A DNA stretch of 64,000 bases, taken from assembly GCA_002633005.1 (NCBI GenBank), contig NMRA01000284.1, positions 330,978-394,977 on the forward strand, given 5' to 3'. The translations under genes and the position numbers were made by a program. The stretch comes from Phoronis australis (taxonomy: Eukaryota > Phoronida > Phoronidae). The notes beneath the pieces were generated by a model that worked only from the letters and a program-made list of their open reading frames with translations, ran no database searches and had not been told where the DNA came from. Numbering within the stretch: position 1 is the first letter of the stretch; each line of letters starts with the position of its first letter. Shown here one piece after another: positions 1 to 11,271 of this stretch.

Positions 1-230
1 TTCTTTCTTGGTCTGTGCGTACGTCGTTCAACTCTGTAATGGTAATGATTTTCTCAATACTTGGAAAAAACGACGTGCGCTTGTTTGTTTGTCAAATAAT
101 GTATTAATGATGTTGCGTTACTATGTATTTCAGATGGTCAAAAAAGTCAATCAGGTAGGGCAGTGGAACATTCTGGAAGTTTTCTCATGTCTCCGTGTTG
201 ATCGCTAATACAGCTTATGCTTTCTGTTTT

Positions 231-340
231 GTGCGACAGCAACAAAAACAACGTCATCATCATCAATGACAACAAAAACAACGCCATCAAAAACACAAAA
301 CAAAACAACAACATAAACAACAACATAAATAATAACAACA
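231..340. repeat. AAC-rich simple repeat
   Basis: Imperfect runs of AAC/CAACAT units with an ATC run near 255-265. The open frames across it on both strands are low-complexity artefacts. Confidence 0.6.
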
Positions 341-959
341 ACATGTAACTTTCATTTAACAATTGCCCCACAACAAAGACAGAGGAATGAGGCCTGCCCG
401 GCTACGGACCTTTGGACATTTGCCGCGGTGTATTATCTTCATTTCGGGATTCTATGCACCAGTGTATAGAAGCAACTTCTGCTGTGAACTCTTGCTAAGG
501 GGGAATAGATGAGCTACATATAATAATATAATTTGTCTAAGTAGACACTGCTGACATGGGCAGAAGTGAAAATGGGATCACAAAATTTGCTCTGAAGAAT
601 CTCGATAGAGGGTTTAGTAAGATGAGCAGACAAGAGGAAGCAGTTACGTTTGTGGCCACCTTCTGACGCCATTTGTGGACAGTAACTTGGATCAAATGCC
701 AAGCACCAGCAACATAAAGTGACGAACGTGCATGGCTACATTCTTCTACAAGCCGGTTGACTATATATACGTAAGAGGATTCTCTTGAGTGTCAAATCGG
801 GTGTTTGTGCAATGGGCCCGCCCTAGGTGGACGGCGCACTACTAATGGAATTTGAGCATCAGACCTCCTGCAATCTTTTCAAGTTAGTAATTACAGTTAC
901 AATCGTCTGTTTGAAAAAGTGTTGCATCACATCCGACCAGTGCTATGTGCATGTATAGG

Positions 960-1275
960 AACATAACTTGCACACATACCATCACGCGCCTGCATACATA
1001 TAAAAATACATCATGAACACAAACGCATACATACAAACAAAACATATACGCACTAACATTCATACATACAAACATATATAATACATACATATTTACTAAC
1101 ATAGACATTTATGCCGCAAACAAACCTGGACAAACATACATTTTGTACATACATTCACATACACCTAGGACTATTATACACACACACAGGCACGCACGCA
1201 CGCACGCACGCACACTCATATACGTACATATGCACACACGTACATACATACATACATACATACATACCGACAAAC
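960..1275. repeat. compound microsatellite
   Basis: A dispersed ACATAC-rich tract (960-1160) passes into CA repeats, then GCAC tetranucleotides (about 1190-1212), then a clean ACAT run (about 1242-1266). Overlapping frames rich in Thr/His or Tyr/Val are by-products of the repeat. Confidence 0.85.
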
Positions 1276-4200
1276 ATGCATGCCTTCCTATGTATCAATA
1301 CAAGTTTTTATAAATATTTATATTTGCTAATATCATGTTGCTATCTGTGTATGGTACACTTACGGAAGATTTTTAGGGTTGCGATAAATTAGTGCCTGGT
1401 GTCATTTTCACTGAATTTTGTTTGAGATTTTTCGCCACTGAGGACACACGCAAGGTATTTACAGAAATGTCTACACCACAGGAAAACATTCAGAACGCCT
1501 CGGGTATTTGCGTGGTTTCGATTTTACCGTCGGAGATATACGTTAACTGCGCATGTGCGGACTTAAGTCATAGGCAAGTCATGAGAATTTCAAACTGGAG
1601 AACAACTGGCCGTATGACTGAAGCTCCCTCATACGTAGAAAGCGTTCAACTCTTACGGGTACCCGAGATGTTCCATATGGGCAATAAAACGTACGTCACC
1701 GCACACTTTAAATGTTTATGTCGTGCATGTTTCATCTTTGCTTTACCAATTTCTTTTGCAGTTGCCGAATTGTTTCTTTCTTACCGCACTGTCGCACCAA
1801 CATTTTTAAAAGTATATTCTCATTAACGGAAGTCAGAAAAAGGTATGAACAGACTGCACTCGCACTACCGTATTACTTTAATCTGGTCCACGTTGCGCGC
1901 CTGAATACTTCCACATGGCGCCATTACGTACAGCCCGGGTCAAATGGACATTGTTTATATTCTGAACATTTACCATTTGTTAATTTAATGAATCTATTTT
2001 TTAAAAGTATATCTCCGCGTAACCTGCTAATTCGTCTCTAGCCAATAATTACATTACGGTGATGCGTCGACTCACACGACCACAGAGGTTTTAAGATCAA
2101 TGGTGTTCCTGAAGAAACCACTGGCGGTTGATAGAAAGTAACTGCGTTTGTCAAGCGCAGTAGATTTCCACCTACTCAGAATGCAATACAGCGGAAAAGT
2201 GGGATTTTATTATTTTACTTTGTCGAATTTCCCAGCAGAAATATATTTTCGGAAACAAAATTAGGAGACGATTAATGCTTTGCAGTTGTCGGGGAATTGT
2301 GCAATGTAACGGTATGATTATTTGTACCAAAGCGAAAATAACCAGACTTTTTACTGAAAAAATGCAGCTTTGGCCGTTATTTTGGCGAAAAACGCGACGA
2401 GTCATAATACTTTTTGTTGCGAATTTTACGTCTCGAAAGAAAATTTCCCGAAATTGAGAGGCTTGGTTCGCGAACTCTTCGAATCGTGTAAGGAATTTGA
2501 GAAAGGAGACGTGCATAATCAAATTACCAGATACCCAAGAAAAACATCCTCCATTACAGCCCTCGTGATTATAGTCATAATTCAGTTCACAAAATAAATT
2601 GGTATTAGACATACATCCACTATGTGTTCACTCTTGAATCTTATCTAATGCAAATGATGAACACCATGATCACTTCGCTGTTATTTGTTACCTAGGTGAT
2701 GTTTCTATAGGTACTAATGGTAAGTTTAGCCTGGTCTTGGCATTAATTTTGCCGACTCTGGGGTTTTTGTGGACACTGAGAAATACGCCAGGTTCTCTAC
2801 TCAAAGATACGAAATATAATAGCTTACGCAAGATAGAATTCTCTGGGAGTTTTGTAGCTAAAGGGATATATACTCTACAAAATATAGTCGTGGAAAGTCT
2901 AAGTAAGATGCGATTAACCCATATGAATACTTATCAATGTACCGAGAGTGGCGTAGATGAAGTACTATCCCACGAGACATTATTCCGCGTATCGACCGAG
3001 ACCGAAGGAATAATGTCCTATTTTATCTGGTCAGTTTTTTACCCACTTCGGCGCAAGTATATTTAGTATACAGCTTTGCGCCTAGGCTAATCTCAACATA
3101 GTGTGGGAAAATCGCATTAAGTTGTATGATGCTAAAAAAAATTGTAACGTTTATTTTCACGAACCATTATAGGCCTGCACGGTGTAGCTGGTGAGTATAA
3201 AATGTGGTTCTGCACACGCTCTCGAGGTGTCACTGAAGGGTCATCGGAGTCCTTCAGTTTCTAGATGATCTTGATAAACACTTGTTTGATTGTGCATGAA
3301 CCTCAGATATGAGAGTATTGGTGTGAAAACCCTTTGAAGTTGGAAAGATGGCATGCCTTGTTTGACAACGCTTTATTTATAAAGACACTTGTTTTGTAGG
3401 ACTGGCCCTCAAAATAGTTTCATTGTGGCACGGCACACGGTCATATATGTATATAAGTTAAAATTTTGAAGAAATGCAAGTTATCCAATGATGGCACCGC
3501 ACTCGCTAGCTGTCGTATGTTGAAATTTGCATGGCTGAACAATCTGTACCGTAAAGTATCCGGTTAAACTAAATTAAGGCGCTGTGAACCTGCTCAATGT
3601 CCTAAAATCGCCTTTTGATTCGACCATTTAGCGTTACAAAGGCTGGTCTCAACTTTTTCCAGTCCTGACACACCGAATAGGCCTACGTCACAAAAGTCCC
3701 AACCCGCCCTAACATCCTAATGGGACAACTAGTGGAACAAGGATAAAAACTAGCAACTTTGACCAATAACGACAATTTTACGGATAGCGTGAGGCGTTGT
3801 ACACGCAAAGGATTGTGGGATAACGGCACCCAAGGTAGCTAGTAGACTTGGGCAAGCGATTGTTAGAAATCATTTCATTTTAGGAATATTTCAAGCAGCC
3901 AACAGTTCAGTTTCTCATAGATACGAGTAGACAGGCAGTATCTATCCAAAATCAACTGTCAGATTACCAAGCAGGTGATTGCCTGGTTGACATTTTCTGC
4001 TTTCTGCGGGGGTCGCACTCTGACGCTCTGGAATGCGCACGCATCAAGTTTCGCTATTCGTCAATGCGACATCATCCATTACGATCGACTGAGAAGATAT
4101 GATTATTCAGTCCAAACTCAGTTTTTGTCCGTTCTGTCACAATTCTTAAAAGCGTGCATGTCAAGTACACTTTACACATTTTTACTCTACTCATGCAGAG

Positions 4201-5015
4201 TCGCGTTTGTATTCGGAGCTTAGACCCTCAATCCTTAAAACACACCTGAGATCTCATGAGTAAGGATCACGTTGAGTTGTCTGTGGTAAGTGGACTAATC
4301 AAAAGGTGGTTTCCTTGACACAATATCATTGAGCTAAAACCGGATGCATGTTGGTCATGCGTAAGTGTTAATGTAAACGCTCTTCTGACACAACTTGGCG
4401 TCGCAAGCCCACAGCAGGCTATTCCACAGGTGCAATTAAGTCACGTACGAAGCATTAGGAAGTCAAAACTGCGTAGTGAGTGACATACGCTCAATGATAA
4501 ACCGGTGGGTTTGTGAACACACGTGCACTAATATGGTTTCCGGTCAGACTAGTTTCCGCTGTGCATTTTAAAAGCGGGCCCAAACCAGGGCAACTTGCAC
4601 TTACCCGGAACAAGTGTAATGTGAACAGCGTGTAGGTTACAGTATGTCACAAGTACACGCGTGTACCGAAGCCTTTAATTGTGACTGATTAACAAAGATT
4701 AATCTTACCCACATGTTCTATAATCATGGAGTTGTGATAATACTGTAGCTTCCCGGTTCCCGACTTATTGGGATTACACGAGATAAACTTAAATCGGCAT
4801 TGCTTTTAGTGCAACGTCAGCCATTTTGCGGAAGGATGCATGTGCACGCTCTCCACCGGCAAACTTTGTTGCTAACAGGGCGGTGGTTAGGGTTATGCAG
4901 GGCCCTATGGGCAGGTGTGTTACGTTCAGTCAGATGTCTACAAGAAAAGTATATATTCTGTAAAAGCTCAAAGCCTGCCGAGTTTGATTTTTAACTCGTA
5001 TATACCAATCGTTGA
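1276..5015. other. no recognisable gene
   Basis: Open frames of up to 144 codons occur (1392-1826, 2172-2612 on the minus strand, 2737-3066) but none matches a family I know, several overlap in opposite orientations, and I found no consistent splice context. I treat the stretch as non-coding, with the 1392-1826 frame the least unlikely exception. Confidence 0.5.
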
Positions 5016-5017
5016 AT

Positions 5018-5350
5018 AGGTCACGTGACCATGTCTTTTTCAAATTTAACACAAAGAATGGTACAGTCATAGCAAAATCAATAACATGAAAAAATTCGTT
5101 CGATGAAAACTCGAAAGTAAATATTCAAAAACGAAATCTTAAAAAGACTCTTCTTTAATTGTCATTACGTTTTCGTTTCAGGCAACTTTTCGATTTTTCA
5201 TAAAAGTCGTATTTTTAAGTTATGTTTTATGCAAAACTTGTCCTTTTAAAATTCAAGTCAATGCCGCGAAACTTAAGTTTTTAAATGAAACTTCAGCTTT
5301 TCCTCAAAAATTTAAATTTATTCGTCACAAATTTCTCAGAAAAAATGAAG
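5018..5350 (+). repeat. dispersed repeat with CACGTG palindrome, copy 1
   Basis: Begins at the palindrome GGTCACGTGACC. It shares with a second copy near 32.8 kb that palindrome plus CATG, a GGTACA..ATAGCAAAA block, a CAAAAACRAAAT block and a CATAMAAGTCSTATTTT block, in the same order and similar spacing. An old interspersed repeat of unknown class; the 3' boundary is uncertain. Confidence 0.5.
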
Positions 5351-5980
5351 TTCGTCTACGTAAAGGGCTGAGCCATTGAAGAAACCATGCATTCCTTTTG
5401 CTGGTATCTGTCTGTGAGTAGATTGCGGCCATCTCTAGCCTGCTGATAGACATCGTCGTCCTCCACAGAAAGTCACAAAATAACTGTACCTACATGTATA
5501 CTAAAATCAAAAACCATTTCGTCAGTGTGTTGGTCTCCAAAATAGTGTTGCTCCTACAAAAAGTGAGCCCAGTACACAAAACATATATGGGCAATTATTA
5601 AATATTATACTATATTATTATTTTATCATCGTACAATATAATATATTATATTACATGCCACTTTAAAAAAATCATGAAAAGTGGTGAGTTTTCGGTTTAA
5701 CTTGGATTTGTAATGAATCCAGCCAGTTACACGTGTTCAGGTATTGGTACTGAGCCGTGATACACGAGGACGCGTATGGGGACGGACAGTGATTAACCAT
5801 TCGATACAAAAACAAAAACCATGATATCGTGAATGGAATCCCTGGTGGTGACTACATGAAAGGTTTTGGGAGGAAAGATTGGAGCATACAATATCTTCTA
5901 CCAGTTCATGACTAAAATTTTGCACAAGAAGCTCGGAAACAGTGTACGCAGTCGTAGTAGAGAAGGGAAAAGGCTGGGTA

Positions 5981-6280
5981 GAGTTCGGTAACGCCAAGGC
6001 CTCGCTAAAAAGTAAGACTTCGCGAGATTACGTGAGATATTGCCGTGTATTTTAAATGCCGAGAACACATGATTTTGGCTAGATTTTAGCGAGGTCCTTG
6101 CGTAGGTCCCAGTGGCGGATTTAAGGGGGGGGGCAAGGGGGCCATGGCCCCCCTAAAACTTTCAGATTTCATTTGACAGTCTGCGGGTGTGAATGTGTGA
6201 AAGTCCTGGCTAATATTCTGCCCTGCCCCCCTAACGCAAAATTCTGGATCCGCCCCTGGGTCCTGGCGTTACTGAAATTC
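5981..6280 (+). mobile_element. short inverted-repeat element (MITE family 1), copy A
   Basis: The left end (GAGTTCGGTAACGCC) is inverted at the right end (GGCGTTACTGAAATTC). The core includes CTCGCTAAAAAG and GCGAGATTACGTGAGATAT. Related copies lie at 8294-8423 (inverted orientation) and 48490-48631 (inverted orientation). This copy is split by another element at 6110-6258; without it the element is about 146 bp. Non-autonomous, no coding capacity. Confidence 0.75.
6110..6258. mobile_element. nested 149-bp element with CAGTGGCGGAT termini
   Basis: The termini CAGTGGCGGAT and ATCCGCCCCTG are inverted repeats with one mismatch. G-rich and C-rich tracts follow just inside each end. The 5-bp GGTCC flanks both sides and looks like the target duplication. 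Termini of this kind are known from hAT-like non-autonomous elements, which normally make 8-bp duplications, so the class is uncertain. It lies within MITE copy A. Confidence 0.7.
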
Positions 6281-6561
6281 TGCCCTGTATCACACGTTTT
6301 GTGCTCGAAATCAAACGGAAATGGAAATCGTGTTGCGATATAGTGATTTCCAGTACTTTAGTGTCAGTCAAGTAAAACGTGGAAGAAGATTTTGTTTTTG
6401 ATTTTGATTTTGTGCCACTCAACCCATCAACCCGCCATCAGTTCATTTAAAAAGTTACGAGTGCGCCTAAGAACGAATTTTCAAATTTTGATATGGGCAG
6501 CTGACCAATAGGTTACATGACTGTATTTTTTACTTTGCCACATTTCTTGATTTATCAATAG

Positions 6562-6824
6562 ACAGTGATGTCATGGTTTGTTACAGCGAGGCGCCTTGGG
6601 AAAAGTTGCCATCCTATGACTGTTTCGGTGACCCCTGTGAGCATGACACGGACTGCTGTCAGCGATACAACATCTGTGACCGTTACACCCACCAGTGTCG
6701 CGACTGCTGGCTGTACATGTACTGCTCAACAGACGCTGATTGCTGTCGTCGGTATCCTTACTGCCAGAAGAAGTATGAAAGTTATAAAAGCGCGGTGATG
6801 GGACGCTGTGCTGGCTCACCTTGA
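6562..6824 (+). CDS. terminal exon of a tandem cystine-knot (knottin-like) peptide
   Basis: Open from a plausible splice acceptor (TTTATCAATAG at 6551-6561) to TGA at 6822-6824. An internal Met lies at 6573, but the exon more likely continues from an upstream signal-peptide exon that I could not place. Cysteines counted from that Met are at 3, 17, 22, 28, 29, 35, 42, 45, 51, 57, 58, 64 and 79. They form two successive C-C-CC-C-C frameworks, each with a Tyr/Arg-rich segment after the CC pair (CCQRYNIC, CCRRYPYC), i.e. two inhibitor-cystine-knot-like domains of about 35 residues. Such folds serve as antimicrobial peptides, ion-channel ligands, protease inhibitors and signalling factors; nothing here decides which. 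The last ten codons are the first unit of a 44-bp tandem array that runs into the 3' flank. Family membership is inferred from cysteine spacing only. Confidence 0.6.
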
Positions 6825-7005
6825 CATCAAACTTCGCAGTGATGGGACGCTGTGCTCGCTCACCGTGGATGTCTAATTTCGTGGCGATTGAACGTTGTGC
6901 TCGTTCAGCTGGATATTAATTTTCGTGGTGTATAGGAGGCTGCGCTCGCTCACCTTGCTGTAATTTCGTGGTGCATAGGACAGCGTGCTCGTTACGTTTT
7001 ATGTA
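6791..7005 (+). repeat. about 44-bp decaying tandem repeat at the knottin 3' end
   Basis: About five units, beginning near 6791, 6835, 6881, 6925 and 6968, each with a GTGRTG..GGACGCTGTGCTCGCTCACC core and an AATTTCGTGG tail. The first unit encodes the peptide's C-terminal VMGRCAGSP and stop; later units diverge progressively. A further degraded unit may lie near 7483-7530. Confidence 0.75.
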
Positions 7006-7030
7006 CCTTACATTCGTTTCCTAAGGTCGC

Positions 7031-8290
7031 ATTTTTTCAATATCTAATACAAATTTTAGCCCCTTGAACCATTTATTTTTAAAATACTTGATGATCACAG
7101 TGTGCATGAAATGATGCCAGGACGTTTCTTAAACCGTCGGGCTTTTGTTGAGATCTCCGTTTAGCTCATGCATACGTAATTTTTTCAAATGAAACTTGCA
7201 TGTTCTTTTATTCTTTTAGTTATTAAGCGTAACTGAAAATTTCTTTAAGCCTGTTAGCACAAGAAATTAGCTGCCAATATTGAAGACATCTGAACTAATC
7301 ACGAAATGTCAGTTGAAATTTTTTGAAACATAATGTTTGTTTAAAGATATGTTGTTTATAAAATTAATTTGAGAGGTCCTGAATACAACACCACGTGGTG
7401 CGGGGAACTGCAGCTCAGCAAAAGACCTGACTGTGAGGTGAACAGTCGTTGTGGGAACGCACAGGTTAACTTACCTAATTTCTTGGCGACGGGACGTTGT
7501 GGTGGCTCAACTCAGTTGCTTGGTGACGTGGTGAAGTAACTTCGTTTTTGCATAGCATATCGCATCCAACCACATTAAAGTCTAGTGAACAACCCGAAAA
7601 CGAGGCCATGTGGTCATTTTTACCAAACTAAGCCACAGTCTGCCGGATTTCAGTGTAGGCGTATTTCAACGTTCTAAATTGTGTCTGGCTTATTTCTCTA
7701 ATTTCTGCATGTTTTCTGACTCAAATATTTCAGTGATATCAATTGCACACTGTTCATTATTGGATAAGCTCCATGAGATACAAAAACAGAGGCGCTGCTT
7801 TGCGTGAACTTGAAATCTTGCCTAATCTCAAGATCGCGTGTACGTGAACTTGGAATACACGAGGAAACTTGACAAATGCACTCAAATTATCACGTTCACG
7901 TTGATGAAAGTTCACACTGCTCTAAATCAAATTACAACCTTTTTCATCTATTGGCGATATTAAATTCTCCAAACAATAATTGATTTAACCATTCACATAT
8001 TTCTCCGATTCTTTGACACAAGTTACCCGGTACGCTAAAGGAGGAAATAGGTGATCATGCAGCCGATAATTACAAAAATCCTTTACACTCAACAAAAATT
8101 TCACCTGACTGTCCAAATGAATATTCAATTAAAAGTTCACGCATACGTGATCTTGAGATTAAGCAGAATTCCAAGTTCACGTACAGCAACGCAGCCCCAT
8201 GTAAAGTGAACCAAAACAGAATGTTCTGCACGCGCGACATTACCTGCACTTGATTGACTTCAACCGGCTCAACCGGCTTTAGACATCTGG
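7031..8290. other. no recognisable gene
   Basis: AT-rich sequence without convincing coding signal. The short frame at 7610-7807 has no family resemblance. Confidence 0.5.
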
Positions 8291-8293
8291 ATA

Positions 8294-8423
8294 GAGTTCA
8301 GTAGCTTCCTCGCGACTAGACAAACGAGCTAAAATCACGCGTTCTCATTTATAATAAAGGACAATATCTCACGTAATCTCGTTGAATCTTGCTTTTTAGC
8401 GAGGCCCTAGCGTTACTGAACTC
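8294..8423 (-). mobile_element. MITE family 1, copy B
   Basis: Ends GAGTTCAGTAGC and GCGTTACTGAACTC are inverted repeats. Read on the minus strand it follows copy A nearly base for base through the core (CTCGCTAAAAAGCAAG, then CGAGATTACGTGAGATAT). About 130 bp, no coding capacity. Confidence 0.75.
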
Positions 8424-9064
8424 TACAAAGATTGGTTTGTAAGCCGGAAGTCATCATCACGAACCAAACAGATGTCTTAAGGAGGTTATGACTCAAGTTA
8501 CGACAGTAAAGATTGTTAAGACAATTTTCAGCTTAAACACACCGATTGACTTCATCCTTATTTGGCCAATAAAGAACCAGAATCCGGTTGCATGAAACAG
8601 TCCGAATAAGTACTCAGAAGTACTCAGTCATATTCCCAAAATTTCCAGCTCCAGTATGGGAACACTTCATTGACCATCATTCTCAGTGCAATTTCTTTAA
8701 TGCCATATTGTTACGTCACATTTTAGCTTTGATAAACAGAGAGAGTATACTCTACCTTGAATTTTTAGTATTATCCAAAATAAACAGAACCTTGCATTGA
8801 AATTAGGGTTCAGTTTTCAGATATGTTACAAGAAAATGTCACAAGTGAATAAGAAGCTCCGTAAAAGATGAAGTGATGAAAAATATAACATTAATGAGTA
8901 AATGCGCTGGAAATTTAAGAAACGTGTAGTTGAGTCGCTATAGGGACTATTTCGTACAAGTGGCCTCTGGTGTCAATGTTGTGCCCCAGAATTTAATGGA
9001 AACAGAGGCTGAATGCGTGTCTGTGCGGGTTGTAGTGGCGTTGTCCGATTGAAATGGCAGCCGA

Positions 9065-9253
9065 ATGGCGGGGGGTCACTGGAGAAGCTTTGTGGTGTTC
9101 CTGGTCATGGCTGAAAATTGTACGATCATAACTCTTGGCTTACCTCAAAATCCAACTGCTGCCTGGTGGTTTGGTAATAGACCCAATCCTGTTGCACACC
9201 CAGAAGAATTAAAAAGGATTATGGCAACATTAAACAAACGTTTTAGGTTGTAA
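9065..9253 (+). CDS. small ORF of unknown function
   Basis: A 62-codon frame in AT-rich surroundings. It has a hydrophobic stretch at residues 7-26 and a Pro/Trp-rich segment, and ends in a basic amphipathic run (PEELKRIMATLNKRFRL). No family recognised. It could be an exon, a retrocopy fragment or chance. An alternative Met at 9053 reads a different frame that closes soon. Confidence 0.2.
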   Translation: MAGGHWRSFVVFLVMAENCTIITLGLPQNPTAAWWFGNRPNPVAHPEELKRIMATLNKRFRL

Positions 9254-9880
9254 AAGTAGTATTTTTTGTTCAATTTTCAAAATTCAAAAACCTGCTCGCT
9301 TGCACTTTTCACGAACTATTCAAATTATGCTATTTACAAACTTTCAAAACGAATATTTAGAATACTATTGTATCTTTGATCTAAACCGGCAGATTCTGCG
9401 GTAGGCAAACCGGTCGAGGAGTCCAATCTCGACCTGTTAGGGTATCAACGCAGGATTCTTCGTAGCTGAAAAAGCTTCAGGCTCTCAAAATAGCACTTTG
9501 AGTGGACTCCCAGCTTAAATTCTACTGCATGATGAAAAGATGACCATGCTTTTATCATACAGTAACTCACTGTAACCGGGTATGTCTTTACAGTGTGTAG
9601 ACATGGAATGTGCTTCAGATCGTAGCTTCTTGATCGCTGGTTCTTAATCGATGAAGTGCATTAGTTTACACTTAAACTACATTCAAAAGGCTGCATGAAT
9701 TAATTGTCTTAAGTGGCAAACCACTCGTGCACATTATCGCCTGCCGTTTCAGCTTTATAAAACGTTACTCTACATCTGAGGCCCTGTTATGAAAGGTTGC
9801 ACGACCGGTCTTAGCTAACACGGTCGTAACACTTGTCGTAACTACGTTAATATGCACATTTATGGCTTGTGGAGACGGTT

Positions 9881-9967
9881 CTTACAGGGTCCCATATTTT
9901 GAGAAGCACCTTGAAGCCTGCTATTGAGTGGAGACATTTGGTTCTCAAAATGAGGGACCCCTGTAAG
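9881..9967. mobile_element. fold-back element (family 2), copy D
   Basis: Left arm CTTACAGGGTCCCATATTTT is inverted in the right arm ending GGGACCCCTGTAAG, with TTTTGAGAA/TTCTCAAAA inside. An 87-bp hairpin with a short loop, related to the copy at 21685-21769. Confidence 0.65.
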
Positions 9968-11271
9968 TAACTCTAACCGCATCGTGGGCAAACACAGTGA
10001 GGCAGTTTCTACAGATTATTTTGGATGTAATCGAGCTCTTGCGAGTTTCTCGAGACCACACTCGCGTCACAGGCACTTGAGTTTATCTGTTCCTCAGTAA
10101 CCACTGACGTCACTCACTGCATGGTTATGAGTCATCGGGAAATTCAAGCGCCTGTGGCTAGCGTAACTTCCGCAAAACAGGTACAAATATTTAAAGCGAA
10201 AGATATAGACCTTGTAACAATATAATGGCTATTTATATAAATACGAATCTCAGGTTTCAAATACCTCCGGCACGAGAAACCACTCGCCAATGTACATGTA
10301 GGTGATGACATTTCTAACAGATTAGAACTATTATTATTTACAAAGTCATTTCTAACAGATGTGTATCATAAATATTTCACCGGGAACTGACTTTTTATTT
10401 CTATATATACATTCACATGACAAAATCGCTGTCCACAGTGTCGTCAAACATTTAGAAGAGAACATGTCCTATCACAATGCCACAAATTCTAGGTAACGTT
10501 TTCTTGAAATCATACTTTCGCTTCCTTCTCTACGCTCTATTTTGTCTTTTTCTTCAAATTTCAAAGCTCTATATGCATATCAAAAATGCCATTTGTGAGT
10601 AAAACAATAGTCTTTCGTCATGCAGTGATAATTTTTCGTCTTCCTCGGTATGGAGCTTTGAATCCTTTTGGCCGACTTGCTCCAGGTGTATTTATGAATT
10701 TCGTATTGATTGCCAGCCAGTCTATAGTTTCAAGCAGCTTAATTTACGTCCATCGCCTATAAACGGCAAACACGGCAGGGGGAGATGAGCAATTGCCACC
10801 CCCCACCCCCTCCCAGATTCGAGCAAATATTATTAAATATTCGCTCAAAACAAGAAAAAAGTAGGCAGCGGAAGAATCGATGGAAAAGTATGAAGGAGAT
10901 ATATAAGAATACAAGGGGTGGAATCGGCGGCTACCGGTGGAACAGGTGGTCACCGGGAATTAGGAGAAAGAGTTGGCAACCGAGGCTAAATTTGGGACCA
11001 GGAGACAGTGCATGAGATGGGTCGCTAAGGGAGGAGTGAAATTGGTGGCGACTGAGGATGAAATTCTTCTAAACCTCAGTATATTTGGGCACAGCTCGTC
11101 ATATGCCGCACCGAACAGCGAGGCCAGGTGTGTGTTCGTAGAGGCAAATATCTCTCGAAAGCGCAAGACTGCGATATATTGTAATGTACTATAGAAAAAA
11201 CCCGCGCGCACACGAGCTTCCTTTCGAGATTCTTGCGTTCTTGCGTCAACGGAACTCTACCCAGGGTACAC
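9968..11271. other. intergenic and probable 3' flank of the LRR gene
   Basis: No coding signal recognised. The overlapping opposite-strand frames at 10744-11211 cover one stretch in several phases and have no resemblance. A minus-strand AATAAA (plus-strand TTTATT near 10395) is a possible but distant polyadenylation signal for the LRR gene. Confidence 0.4.

Noticed and set aside
1111-1392. 93-codon frame rich in His and Thr
   Set aside because: Translation of the CA/GCAC/ACAT microsatellite.
1392-1826. 144-codon plus-strand frame
   Set aside because: The longest frame in the first 11 kb, but it matches no family known to me and its final third includes a pyrimidine tract and acceptor-like TTTTGCAG, more like intron. 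Kept only as a remote possibility.
2172-2612. 146-codon minus-strand frame with opposite-strand partners
   Set aside because: Three frames on two strands compete over the same bases, none with family resemblance.
2737-3066. 109-codon frame
   Set aside because: No recognisable domain; starts inside AT-rich sequence without splice or start context.
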